From positions 39,199,816 through 39,263,815 of the forward strand of contig CP099839.1 of NCBI GenBank assembly GCA_030062745.1: 64,000 bases of DNA, written 5' to 3'. A program made the position numbers and the translations under genes. The stretch is from Capitulum mitella. Its lineage: Eukaryota > Arthropoda > Thecostraca > Pollicipedomorpha > Pollicipedidae. The notes under the pieces are model-generated. The model was not told the DNA's origin. It worked only from the letters and a program-made list of their open reading frames with translations, and made no database searches. Below, in pieces: positions 33,851-45,292 of this stretch (within the stretch, counting starts at the first letter, position 1; the number at the start of each line of letters is the position of its first letter).

Positions 33851-36350
33851 TTGTTAGACTTCCGAAGAAGAAGCTGAAATATTGTTTAGACCTAAAAAAC
33901 GATTTGCAAGGTCTCAAAAGTAACGTCGTAACTCCGTTGACTGATGTAACTTGATACTCGTTTTGGGAAAGACGTCGAAATGATGTAAGTCCAGGTACTG
34001 CAAATTCCAGGCTCTTGATGCGGGTTGTTTGTTAGCAGTCTAAGCAAAACCTCATGGGGGTCGCAACTACCTCACCCCCTCATGATGAAGCATTGAAATG
34101 CCCCTCATTCTGTAATCAGTATCACTTAAGAACAGATGCTAATTTCTGCCCCCTTGAATCTCCGATGGCTTGAAAGCACATGCTTGCGCTACTGTCTAGA
34201 AGCCCTCACCGTAATTTCGCAGTATCAGAGCAGTAACCAACTGACGACTACCGGGTCACATGTCACAAAGGAACGAGATCCAATGGTAAAAAATTACACG
34301 GCGTCATCCGTTCTTCCAGCTGGTCTAACGCCAGTTGAGATCCTCATCCCTCTAAGTGTTAGCGCGTAACTAACAGGAGTCATATCAGACCTGCGCTCAT
34401 TGCGTCAGACGACCTTGCCGGCTGCTTTTCAGCGGAAGAAGTTCCAAAAAATCCCTTGGATCCGTAGGCTGGTGGGTTCCTGGTCTACGAAAAACTAAAC
34501 GTGCAAGTTCAAATGCAGTCTTGCACAAGCCCACAAACCCTCTGCGGTTTTGGCAATGGCCACCGGCAGGGTCACCTTCGGGTAACTGCGTGTATGTGAG
34601 GTATGCCGACCCGACTGATATTTGTGCCCTTTCCAGTACGCTCCTGGGGGTCTGCCCGTGCTTAAAATCTGATGCACAAAATAGGAGTAACACCACAAAC
34701 CTGGGATTAGTTAGTACAGTTTAGCACCTGGTTTTGGGAACAAGACAAGCCTTCGACATTTACCATTTCGTAGACAATGTTTTCTTGTTCTCGTCGTGTG
34801 GAAAAGATTGGCTGGCTTGGGCTTCGTCCTTGAAAATTAACTCTGTTGTTGCCACTGGTGACATATAACAGCGGTCCCTTCATGGCCCGAAGCCAAATTC
34901 CATTGGTCGTAATCCAACCAGATTTTTGCGGGAGCTCCTCTCAAGCAAAGCCTTCGGTGCGCCTAAGTACTTTTTCTGCTGTCAAAAAAGCAGAAGTGTG
35001 GCAGAAGGCTTCCAAAGGAGTTGTCATGAGTTTTCATTGATTTGGGGGATTTGTTCCATTTCCTATGGTTTTCGGCAATTTTCAGTTTTGAACTGCATTT
35101 GCAAACGAATCGTCACCGAAATACATTGTAAACAGCTTTTGGTCAATACAAAACAAGTTTGCAGTTGGGTCACAGCCTTCCAGTTTTGTGGCCTTGGCAT
35201 GCTGATTCAGCATGGATGATAGTCAGCTGATCACAAGAGGAAATGCTGTTTGGTGGGCGTAATTGACAGTGCTGCTAACCATAAACTTCTTGTGATACAA
35301 AAGAAAAGACTGCGGATCTAGAAGCAAATTTAAGGCAAAACTGGGAGACATGGCCAGAAAGAGAGGATCGAACTGCAATCGGTTCGGTACAAGAAGCACC
35401 TCTCCGAACCCAGGCATTCAGAAAGTGTGTCCGTTTTGTGAGTGACGGAGCTTTCCCCGCGAGCGGTCGTAGAAGGAGCGGGCCTGGTTAAAATGAACCC
35501 ACTGGCTCCTTTCAAGTCCACGCTGCTCTTCTTGTCACGGCCCGCTACCCTTTCGGTAGACGGGGTCAGGCGGGCTGGACCGTTTTTCCTGGCCCATCAC
35601 GCCCAGACAGGTCTGACAGCGAAACCAATGAGTTCGCCGGCGAGCCGGGAACTGTTTCACAACGGCGAGCGTCTTCCGAGAATCGGCTGACCCATTTCGC
35701 GCCGTGTACGGCGAGCTGCGCCGCTGCCGGCCGCGCCAGTTCCGTTACTTCGTCTCATCTCCGGGTCTCGGGCGGCGGTCACCCGGCCGGCCCCCGGCCG
35801 TGGGGCGGTTGCCTCATTCCTGTGGCCGGCGAGTCTCTGACCTTTGGTGACCTATACCGCCGGCCAGCCGCCGCTGGCCCGTAGGTCGAGGACGAGCGCG
35901 GTCAGGACCCGGCGGGGAATGTGTGCTAGCGCCGCCCCACGCCCCGCTCTCCTCGCATCAATGCGGAAGAAGGTCAATGTGAGTCACGTCTTCCTGGTTT
36001 CTGAAGATCCGTGTCACTCCAAGGAGACGACTTACTGCGAATGGCGCCGTTAGCTCGAGTGACACAGCAGTGCAACATCTCTGCGAGTGGCGCAATCCCT
36101 AAGCTCGTGTAACCACTTTCACGATATGCGTCGTTTGCTTGGAACCACTGACACCATATTCGGAGTAAAAAAATATTCAGAACTGATTAGTGATCATAAG
36201 TACCGCAGTTCATCACCATGTCGTAGAACAGCAGACTTGTTGAACACGCTGTGTAACCAGGGTATGTCACGACATCCAGGCATGTACCAGAATCTGGAAA
36301 GAAAGGACTCATCTAGAATCTAGGATCGACGATTCTTCGGTATCCTAGAT
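33851..36350. other. Intergenic DNA with one CpG island
   Basis: A CpG-dense island runs from about 35530 to 35960 and carries CTGACCTTTGGTGACCTATA near 35837, two TGACCT half-sites. No gene is recognised. Frames of up to about 100 codons at 34397-34696 (-) and 34926-35219 (+) have no motif. Confidence 0.5.
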
Positions 36351-36359
36351 CCCATGTGC

Positions 36360-36470
36360 CAGTTTTGTCGAAAGATCCATTGAGATACCAGATACCAAGT
36401 TAACACTTTACTGAAAGATCCTTTCAGATTTCAGACCCTAAGTCCATACTTTGTTGAAAAATCCTTGCAG
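36360..36470 (+). repeat. 43-bp tandem repeat, array 1
   Basis: GAAAGATCC-type landmarks at 36370, 36413 and 36456 are 43 bases apart. The unit has the form TTTTGTCGAAAGATCC, then CAGAT and CC(T/C)AA. Flanking sequence back to about 36310 holds decayed units. The same unit forms a second array 1.7 kb away at 38120-38330. Confidence 0.75.
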
Positions 36471-36479
36471 ACCCAACAT

Positions 36480-38115
36480 TTCCGGTGTTCAGTTTTCAAG
36501 GAATTCAGAGTTCAGGAATTTTGAACCATGTCAGTTTTATCAATATATCACTTCAGACTTGAAATCCAAGGTCAAGGCATGTTTTCTAGAGAGGTCATTA
36601 GAGGTGTGGTACTTGCAGTTCTGTCATCACAGCATAGGCAAATGTAGCACACGTGAGTGAATGCTGTCTCCACAGAAATGAAAAATAAATCGGGCTTGGA
36701 ACACTACTTTGATCATAAACTGGGAGAAATACCCCAACTCCCGCCTCCCTCAATGATGACCAACTTCATTTAGTCCCCAATTGTCGCATCTGACTAGAAC
36801 GAGACTCAGCCAGGAGAATACAATTCAACCATCCAAGGTAATGCCAGAAGATAATTGGTAATTACACCTCCCATATTACAGTTTATTGCTGTCTCTAACC
36901 CCACGCAGAAGGCTGTTTCCACCAGTTTCACACAAACACAACGGTGCGCTGAATGGTCATACGAACCAAACTGAAAAAATCCAGATGCTCCGGTGAGCTG
37001 TTAAACAGCACACCTCTCTATCCATAACAATACTTAAATGGAGATAGGCGTTTAGATGATGAAACTTACCTTTTATCACTAATTTTTGTTGTAATTCACA
37101 CGCTAATTCAGCGCCCCTGGCGGGAAATGTGTCAATCCAGTCAATTGCCTGTCGGTATCTACACACAAATGTATGTGTACATTCCTAGACAAAATCTTAC
37201 CCGTTAAAAAAGAAGGAAATATTAGGCTAAGTGTTCTTCATGCATTACTTCATTTTTCAATGGACTGAATATAATTTATAAGCAAAAGATCGGCTGCCGT
37301 CACCGGCGGGTATCGTCCCCGCCATCTTTGAGGTTGGTATGTGGGTTTGTTTACTTTAAAGGCTATGGAACAATATGTCTTTCGACGGGCTGATACTGCA
37401 TCGACTGCAAGCAGACTGCGCACGTGCGGAGCGCCAGCTCCATTGAATTTTCTTCTGTAAGTAATCCGATTGGCTCATTTTGATCTCACCCAGATCGAAA
37501 ATCAACGCGGATGGCAGGCGAGCCAATAAGATCAGCACCAGCATTGGCCACTTGGACCATTGCCATGTGAAATGCAGCATAACGTGGTGAACAGTGGCCT
37601 GGCGAAAACTGGTCTGCTTTGTCGTCATTTGCCCAGCTCATGGTTTGCATGCTCTTTACTGAAAGAAAAAAAAAACATAAAAAAGACAAAAAAGACCCAA
37701 AAGCCCTGGAACTGTTGTTTGACCTCCCCACTTGGTTGTGGTATCGTGGGAGCTTATGCTTCTCTGAAGAATTTCAAATTATGTTGCATTCTCAATCACA
37801 GATGATGAATAACGCCATGATGCAAAACTCGCTGCATAACGGAGAACTGAGTTTCCCAACCATAAAGGGTGATATATTATGATGTTGTGGCTATATTGTA
37901 GTATATTTCGCATTGGCTGTTTCAGTACACCGCTCCACATGTCGATCTGCACAGCATGTGAAATTGTGGTCACCATCTGCTGTGAACGTTTATCACTTTC
38001 CGTCCAGTTTGAATATGAAAATAATGAATATAACAAGATATGAAAATGATACTGCGCAGGATTTTCATGCCAAAACTATGTTTTAAAGTCTGTTTCGTTA
38101 TGCTATGTTTTGCTG
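36480..38115. other. Intergenic DNA, no gene recognised
   Basis: No frame with a motif; the longest is 90 codons. It lies between two arrays of the same 43-bp repeat and may be DNA that moved into or split a once larger array. Confidence 0.45.
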
Positions 38116-38119
38116 GGAG

Positions 38120-38330
38120 AATATTTCAGATCTCAGATCCCAAGCCTGCACCATGTTGAAAGATCCTGTCAGATTCTGGATCCTTTGCAAAATTTTGCCG
38201 AAAGATTCCTTCAGATCCTGGATTCTATGGTAACATTTTGTCGAAGATCCTGTATCCTCGATTCTTCAGATCCTAAATCGTTCAGCAGAATTTTGCCGAC
38301 AGATCTCTTGGGATTCTAGATCCTCTTGTG
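38120..38330 (+). repeat. 43-bp tandem repeat, array 2
   Basis: Units start at about 38158, 38200 and 38243, with a longer step to 38298. Each has TTTTG(C/T)CGAA or TGTTGAA followed by AGATCCTG and a CAGATC(C/T)T-type block, as in the array at 36360-36470. Confidence 0.75.
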
Positions 38331-38842
38331 AGAGCCAGGCACATGTACAACCATATCACTGTATAACCAAATTGGGAATCATGAATCTACTTATGTTCCA
38401 CGGCGTGGGAGGTGATCCTCTCTCTACCACGCGGAAGAGAGAAGCGTAACGGCGCGCCCCGTGAATGGGTCGGCAACCGCTCTTGCCACAGTATATCCAG
38501 TCATCTCCGCCGTGCAAACCTCCCACGTTTTGCTGCAGGCCATCAGGTGAATCTAGCCAGCCTAATCGAAGCGGGCGACCTACTGGCGATGCCTGTTCAC
38601 CGTTCTGCCGAAATAAAACTATATCGCACCGATCACGGTCAATAGCGGTTCAGACCAGGCGAGGTGACTGCTGTAGCCTCGAGGGCAGCTGAAGTCGTCA
38701 CTGAATCCGTGAGCTTCAGGAATGCTTTTATCGCTCCTTGAATGCTCGGCCGTAACTTGTCACCAGAAAGGCGGTTTAAGGCGTCAACATTTGCCAGATC
38801 GATGTGGTGTCACGGAAAAAAGGCCAAAGTGTATGCTATGTT

Positions 38843-39003
38843 CCCGAATCTTTATTCCATCTTCCAGACAGGGTCTGCAAGAACCCCATCAAATTAAAGA
38901 GCATGTCTGACCTTGGTCGACGTCCCGAATCTTGCTTCTCCTTCCGGAGAGGGCTTGCAAGAAACCAATCAAATTAAAGGGAATATCTGACCTTGGTCGA
39001 CGT
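38843..39003 (+). repeat. 80-bp tandem duplication
   Basis: Two adjacent copies (38843-38923 and 38924-39003) start CCCGAATCTT and end TCTGACCTTGGTCGACGT. They also share CAATCAAATTAAAG or its near form. Identity is about 80%. Each copy ends in a TGACCTTG half-site. Confidence 0.85.
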
Positions 39004-40257
39004 TTCACAAATGGATTCGATTGCCCGATGAATATCGCTGTCCACAGCACTTGGTTTTCCTGAGAAATATCTGATATCAGTAGAACAAGATAAAATAAAT
39101 AAATTAAAAACTATATTCCAGCGGCACCCACTGACATGAAACATCGTGGGTGTACTGCTAACGCTCATTGCCCCTTCGTGGCGCCACGCAGCAGCTAACA
39201 AAGTACGCGGAGGAACAGAACATAGACGAAAGCAGCCGGAAATCGCCTTGAAGTTACTTGTATGTTAATGTATGTATGTTAATGTTAATGTATGTTAATG
39301 TTAATGTAGAGCTTTGGAACGTAACTGTAGTATTTACGTGAAACATGGATCCTAGACTTCAGCGGTAACACACGCACGTATTACATAAACTCACTTATTA
39401 ACGCCTCAGATCACATGTGTTAATAATACTGCGTTTAGTTCAGGTTAACTGACGTTAAATGACGATTGCATCTCGCGTGTTACGCATACTGAGGCTATCA
39501 AATCTACGGTTGGACTGTATGCAACTATGAAAAAGCATCAACACCGTCTGTGCTCAACAAAACAATGTGCAGGCGCTGACCCAAGGACGCACATGGCCCA
39601 TGACGAAGTCACGTGGAGCCGCGGTTACGCAATCCGTCATTGACTGAGGGGGCGAAAGAAAACATTGCCTCTCTGGCGAATTTGCTTGTGCATTTGCTGG
39701 TGAATCCAAATATCTAAGAACGATTAAATGCATTGATTCGGCGTTTCTGCCGCCTTTTTATCGCTTCCGCGTATAGTGATAAAGGCATTTCTAGAAAAGT
39801 CTTGCAATGCATGTGATGTGAAAATGACGTCGCAAAAGCTTGTTCTTTGCTAATACACGTGGGCTGGAAGATAATGGCATGGTGCGATACTATTCATGAT
39901 GACCCGAGGGATCAAAATATAACGTCATCGACCTTACACTGGGTCACCACATGTCAGACAATTGCGTTTGCGATTTTTTCGAAAGCAGTGGCAGTTTACT
40001 TCAGAAAACATCCTATAACAACATAATGCAATGTAGTATGCTGACTTTATTTGACCTAGATAGGTGGCCCGAACCCCAACAAATATTAGCAATGCGTAAA
40101 TGTTTTATACCCTTCAAGTATCCTAATTATTTCGAATAGTGTGTGAATGGCATGTGGCGGAAACTTACCTTGCACCGGCGGTCGCAAAAAAAAAACAGAC
40201 TGTGTTTGGACATGACCTTGACCCGTCACCTTACCACTATCCCGAACTTAATGTCTT
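39004..40257. other. Intergenic DNA, no gene recognised
   Basis: A short run of TTAATGTATG/TTAATG steps lies at about 39260-39308. Otherwise unique, AT-leaning sequence with no frame over 75 codons. Confidence 0.55.
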
Positions 40258-41452
40258 TTAACCCTATTTTCAGAGGTCTAAACGGTATGGCCGATTCCCG
40301 GCAAGGGAGGGAAGGCGGATTCGTTCCCCCTTCCGCCCAGATCTCGAGAACTGCACTTCCGATTTGATGGCAACAAACGGCAATCGATTTTCTATGACGT
40401 GTACTGCGTTTTTATGAAAAGAAATTTCCAAAATTCAGAAAGGTGTGGATACAGGATGACAAAAAATCAAATTGGGGGATATTTTCGAATTTCTTATAAC
40501 TCCGTTGTCAATGGACCGATTTTGATGAAAATGGCATGAATCAAGCGATTATGGATGAGACTTTTACCACTGGTCCATATATTTGAAATTCTGAGAAAAT
40601 TCATGGGCGTTCACAGGGTTTTGCAAAATAGGAGGACCACTTTTTTAAACTGATTTAACAAAAAAGTTAAAAACACCTTTTCGGCTTCTACTAGTTATGC
40701 TATGCTGAAGAAGTGCAAATCGTATCACAATGTTTGCATGATGTTAGCATAGGCGTTGCCAGGAACATGGTCACATATTCTGATCAACTGACGACCTTTG
40801 ACCTTAAATGACCTCCAGTGACCTTAGAGTCACTTGGGGTTGATCTTGTGTGCATTCAGTATTATCTGAAAACGTTTCCAATCATCATGAATTCACTCCA
40901 TTTCTAAAATTCCATGTTACGGCTGTTGTATAGGGCATGCGCTTTGAAATTTTAGGTCATAGCACCGTGAGCCGACCTGATATCGAACTGGAACCTGGTA
41001 CACAAGTAGAGAGCACCCTTCTACGTCGTGTATATTCCGGGTTTGGCATTTGAAAAGAATGGTGCCAAGACGTTTGCTATGAAACCAAATTGTGACATTT
41101 GACCTTGGCCTGACCTTGTGAAGTGACCTCAGATGAACAAAACTGCATATGTATGTTGCCCAACTATTTACCCATACATCCATGTAGTGTTAAGTTCTAT
41201 CTTGAGAACGCTACTTTTGACAGCCATTTTCCTCTTGTCCTCAACAAAGCCAAAAATGACCTGAGGTGCCTCCCAAAAACGTTTCTTGGCTCCTCCCCTG
41301 AGCAAAAAAAAATTACGAAATTTTGTCGCAGTACGTAGAAGGAAAAGCTAGGAAAAGTCACCAAGTTTCGTGGAGCTGCGTGAAAAACCCTGGAATCGGC
41401 AAGCAAAAAGCCGAGGGGGTGGATTTAGCCCCACCGCCGGGAATAGCGTTAA
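40258..41452 (+). mobile_element. TTAA-flanked non-autonomous DNA transposon, family A copy 1 (most diverged)
   Basis: Opens TTAACCCTATTTTCAGAGG and closes CCGGGAATAGCGTTAA, so both TTAA target sites are kept but the terminal repeats have mutated. It aligns throughout with copies 2 and 3. It keeps the ordered half-sites TGACCT at 40799, 40809 and 40819, with a degraded CGACCT at 40792. No frame over about 90 codons occurs. It is the oldest of the three copies by divergence. Confidence 0.85.
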
Positions 41453-41984
41453 GTCCTGAAATTGCACGATACACGGCTATTATCTGCCATTTGAAAGATT
41501 CAAATTCATCCAGAAGCTCACGGGATGTCCGGGGAAAGGAATTTTCCCCCATACAATTCAGGCCACTGATACTTCTGAACAAAATGTGTTTTGCTCTTCT
41601 GTAAGACAACGGTGAATATGTCTTTTCTTTTACACACCAAGTTGTGTATCAACCGCAATTTGCGTCGAATGGTAAAGAAACGAACATCCCCGTAAGGTCT
41701 TATTTCTTAATCCATGCCAAAGATGGACGATGAAGATGGTTGCCCTCCCTCCCCCGTTTTCCGTAGACTACCAGCAACGGTTTGCATCACGTGCCTCAAG
41801 TATGTAAATAGCTGACTATACACATTTTCCTCAGCTAAAGAATCTTGCCATATCATGTCATGTCACCAACTTATGTCGTTATTCTCGATGGTCGGCAAGC
41901 CACTTTTCTAGATCTGGGCCACGTTTTGGCTTTTCCTTCATGCGTCTGACGACATTAGGAACCAGTGTTTGATACATGACTGTA
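41453..41984. other. Intergenic DNA, no gene recognised
   Basis: About 530 bases of unique-looking sequence between a family A element and a family C repeat. Nothing recognised. Confidence 0.5.
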
Positions 41985-42540
41985 AGGAAACATGCTTGAT
42001 AACTTATAGGGGTCTGAGACCTCAGTGATCTCTCCAAGGTTATCTGAAGCCACTGACGTTAGGCAGTAGCGTAACCAGAATTTTCGTAAAGGTGAGTCAA
42101 GACTAAAATAAAAAGGTTTGGTACTACTCATGCCATTTTATTGCAAACATGGTTGGATTAACCCTAACAAATGCCTCACCTGGAGGTTTCCATAATAAGA
42201 GTACGTCACTTCTTGATACTGAAAGACTGCTGTCTTGCAAACAAATCTTTCGAGATAATAGCCAATTTCGGAGGAACCTCTTACCATAAGGAGGGAGGGG
42301 ACAGTTAACCCCTTCTGTCCCCCGCCTCTCGCTACGTTACTGACCTCAGATGACCTACAAAAATCCTTCAGTGGGTAAAGGGAATATTTGATCCTGATTT
42401 CTGCATGGACAATTAATTTTTTTACCATTCCCAATGATCAGAACTCCAGTGCGTACTATTCAGACATCATTGTCGGCATTAGCAATGCAACAAGGGCTGA
42501 AAATGGTATTTGGCTTTTCATTAACGTGACCTTGACTTTA
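41985..42540 (-). repeat. Old interspersed repeat, family C copy 2, split by a hAT-like element
   Basis: The parts on either side of 42064-42342 align with the family C copy at 51165-51440 in opposite orientation. Landmarks include GATCAGAACTCCAG against AATCAGAATTCTGG, and a shared GACAA step into TTTTTTACC. Boundaries are approximate. Confidence 0.5.
42064..42342. mobile_element. hAT-like miniature element (279 bp)
   Basis: Left end CAGTAGCGTAACCAGA and right end, inverted, CAGTAACGTAGCGAGA match at 13 of 16 positions. The flanking octamers ACGTTAGG and ACCTCAGA agree at five of eight. CAGT(A/G)(G/A)CGTA(A/G)C ends are common on hAT-type miniature elements in animals. It sits inside a family C repeat, which it splits. 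No coding capacity. Confidence 0.65.
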
Positions 42541-42544
42541 GAGA

Positions 42545-43554
42545 AAAACAATCACTGACTACAGCAGTTAATCAGTTGTAAAACCAGATCGCTACAAAAC
42601 CCTTGGCTTGCCGACCGAAGTACTAAAAAATACTACGATGACAGCGGAGGCAGAAAGTGGTGAGGTACTCTCCTTTCCTGTGCTCCGAAAGATCACTAGG
42701 TGATCTGCAAGGATCTCACCATTTATCACTGGAATGAAAAGAAACTTGCTAAACGCTGGTGTTTGTTTCTTTGTTCTGTCTTGATTAGGAGACAAATGAA
42801 ATAGGGAGTGACAAGAACCCCATCGTCCGTGGCAAGGGTGAAAAAATCCTTCCGTCCGATACAGGTATGAAGCGTAAAAATTGTGTGAAAACTGAAAACT
42901 AAGCCCCTCTATTCTTTTGGCCTTTTAGGCAGGCTTGAATGAGACAGCGAGATCTCCAATAAGATCCAGGAAGCCCGCAGGCTGACTCACACCCGTTAAG
43001 AGGGAGGGAGAGGTAGTTATCACCCTTCCATGGCGTTTTGCAAATTTTCTGCAAACAGTTGAGCCGGAAATATAGAATTTCCATTGATTATTTTACGGTG
43101 GACACCGCCATTCGGGGGGAAGGGCTTATGCACTGAACCTCGTCCCCGCAAATAAGGCGAATCCGCGAAGATCGGAACCACCCGAAAACCACTATTTTTG
43201 CTTTTTACGTTATTTCCATTACTTCCATTACCGACCTCTACGAGGTCGGTAAATCTATTTCTGTGCCGCACTGCGCATATGTATAATAAATGCACAGAAT
43301 AACCATACAGAACAGTATTTCCACCGCAGACATGCAATACAAGCACCATGAACCACTAGCAGCAGCTTCCGCCACGAAAATGTAGGAGTGTAATTATTTA
43401 AAACTAATTTCGCCAAAAAATCCGCGATTACGCGAACCCGCGCATGGCGAAGCCGGGAACAGTAAACGTCTACTCAACATTATTTTTGTATATTTCACCA
43501 AAATTGTTCTTGGTCCTGGATACATTTATTATTAGGTATGTTTCGATTCCTACT
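42545..43554. other. Intergenic DNA, no gene recognised
   Basis: Short frames only, up to 109 codons (43349-43020, -), with no motif. No shared repeat noticed. Confidence 0.5.
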
Positions 43555-44768
43555 TTAACCCTATTCCCGGAGGGCTAGACGGTATGGCCGATTCCCGGCT
43601 GGGGGGGCGGATTCGGCCCCCCCTGAGATCTCGAGAACTACTTGTCCGATTTCATCGCAACAAACGGCAATCGATTTGCCGTGACGTCAACTACATTTTT
43701 ATAAAAGAAATTTTCAAAATTTTGAAATTTGTGGATGCAGGGGGGCAAAAATGTCAAAATAGGGGGTACTTTTGGACTTCTTATAACTCCGTTGTTTATG
43801 GGCCGATTTCAATGAAACTGGCATGAATCGAGAGATTATGGATAGGGCTTTTACCATGGATGCACAAATCTGAAATTTTGAGAAAATTCATGGGCGTTCA
43901 CAGGGTTTCAAAAATAGGAGGATTAATTTTCTAACAACAGAATGAACAAAAAAGGTAAAAACACTTTTTTGGCTTCTGCCAGTCATGCTATGCTAAAGAA
44001 GTAAAAATCGCATTACAATGTTTGTATAATGTTAGCATAGGCGGTGCCAGGGACATGAAAAAGGGAGAACTGTCATGGTCACACGTTCTTCAGATCAACT
44101 TGTGACCTTTGACCTTAAATGACCTCCAGTGACCTTGGGGTCACCTGGAATGATGTCGTAAGCGTTTGATATTATCTGTAAACGTTTTGAATCATTTGAA
44201 TTCAGTCTATTCCAAAACTTTCATTTTATGGCTATTGCGATATAGGGTACGCGCACTGACATTTTAGGTCATAGCTCCGTGACCCGACATGATATCAAAC
44301 TGAAACTTGGCACACAAGTAGAGGATAACTTTCTACGTCATATATGTTCCGGGTTTGGCATTTGAAAAAACGGCGCCGAAATTATTGCAAAAAAACAAAT
44401 TTTGACTTTTGGCCTTGACCTGACCTTGTAAAGTGACCTCAGACAAACAAAATTTTGCATCCACATTGCCCAACTATTTAGCTATACATCCATGTAAAGT
44501 TTCAAGTTCTATCTTAAAAACTCTGTTTTTGGCAGACATTTTCCTTTTACCCTCAACATGGCCAAAAATTGCCTGAGGTGTCTCCCAAAAACGTTGCCTG
44601 GCTCCGCCCCTGAGCAAAGTAAAATTGTGAAATTTTGTCACAGCGCGTGGAAAGAATAGCTAGGAAAAGTGACCAAGTTTCGTGACGCTGCGTCAAAAAG
44701 CCTGGGATTGGCAAGCAAAAAACCCGAGGAGGGGCGGATTCAGCCCCCCCTGCCGGGAATAGGGTTAA
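43555..44768 (+). mobile_element. TTAA-flanked non-autonomous DNA transposon, family A copy 2
   Basis: Runs from TTAACCCTATTCCCGG to CCGGGAATAGGGTTAA: 12-bp perfect terminal inverted repeats (CCCTATTCCCGG) inside TTAA target sites, 1214 bp overall. An inner copy of the terminus (GATTCCCGGC, then a G-run and CGGATTCGGCC) follows about 30 bp in, and the far end has a matching G-run/C-run hairpin. Half-sites TGACCT at 44103, 44110, 44120 and 44130 form DR1-DR4-DR4. Very similar to copy 3. No transposase. TTAA plus CCC ends suggests piggyBac-type mobilisation, by inference. Confidence 0.88.
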
Positions 44769-44957
44769 CAGCACAATAAAATATACTGACAACTTTTCTC
44801 GCAGAAGAGAATTATTTGGCTACGGTTTTTGGAGCACAACTAGTCTTTTAACGGTCATGTCATAACGCCTGTTCCGACTTGCCGGGCCGGGCGAGATGTC
44901 AGCAGCGTCACCCCCAGTCGACCTCCGGCGAACACCAGGTCAGGCCAGCTGGGGTCC

Positions 44958-45287
44958 GGGTCATCAGGTGGCGCTAGTGGACTCGCTGGCCGGGCTGGAC
45001 CCGGTTGGCGACAGATGGTCGGTCGGCCGGCCGGTACCACGGTCAGGGTCGGGGTCGGCCGTCCCACGCACCGGCTGCCCGGGCCGCCTGGGCCTCGGCT
45101 CCCGACAGTACAATGGAGGGAAGCCCATTCTACCTGTTATGTTGTCAAGTTGTCAGGAACGAAAGTCCGGGCGGCCCGGACGGCCGGGCCCGACCCTGAC
45201 CGTGGACCCGGCCGGCCGATCCCTTGTTATCGCCGACCGGGCCGGGTCCGGCCAGCGGACCCACTGGCGCCTCCTGACGACCCGGGC
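44958..45287. repeat. GC-rich inverted repeat, ~104-bp arms
   Basis: 44958-45062 is matched by the inverse of 45183-45287 over about 104 bases, at an estimated 75-80%. Matching words include TCATCAGGTGGCGC against TCGTCAGGAGGCGC, CGCTGGCCGG in both, and CACGGTCAGGGTCGGG in both. The ~120-bp centre contains a non-GC core with ATGTTGTCAAGTTGTC. The two arms give near-identical proline-rich peptides on opposite strands, which is a by-product of the inversion. It lies in a CpG island. Possible foldback element; no flanking duplication found. Confidence 0.75.
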
Positions 45288-45292
45288 CAGGG

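Noticed and set aside
36360-38330. CRISPR-like arrays
   Set aside because: Repeats are diverged and adjacent without unique spacers, and the genome is eukaryotic.
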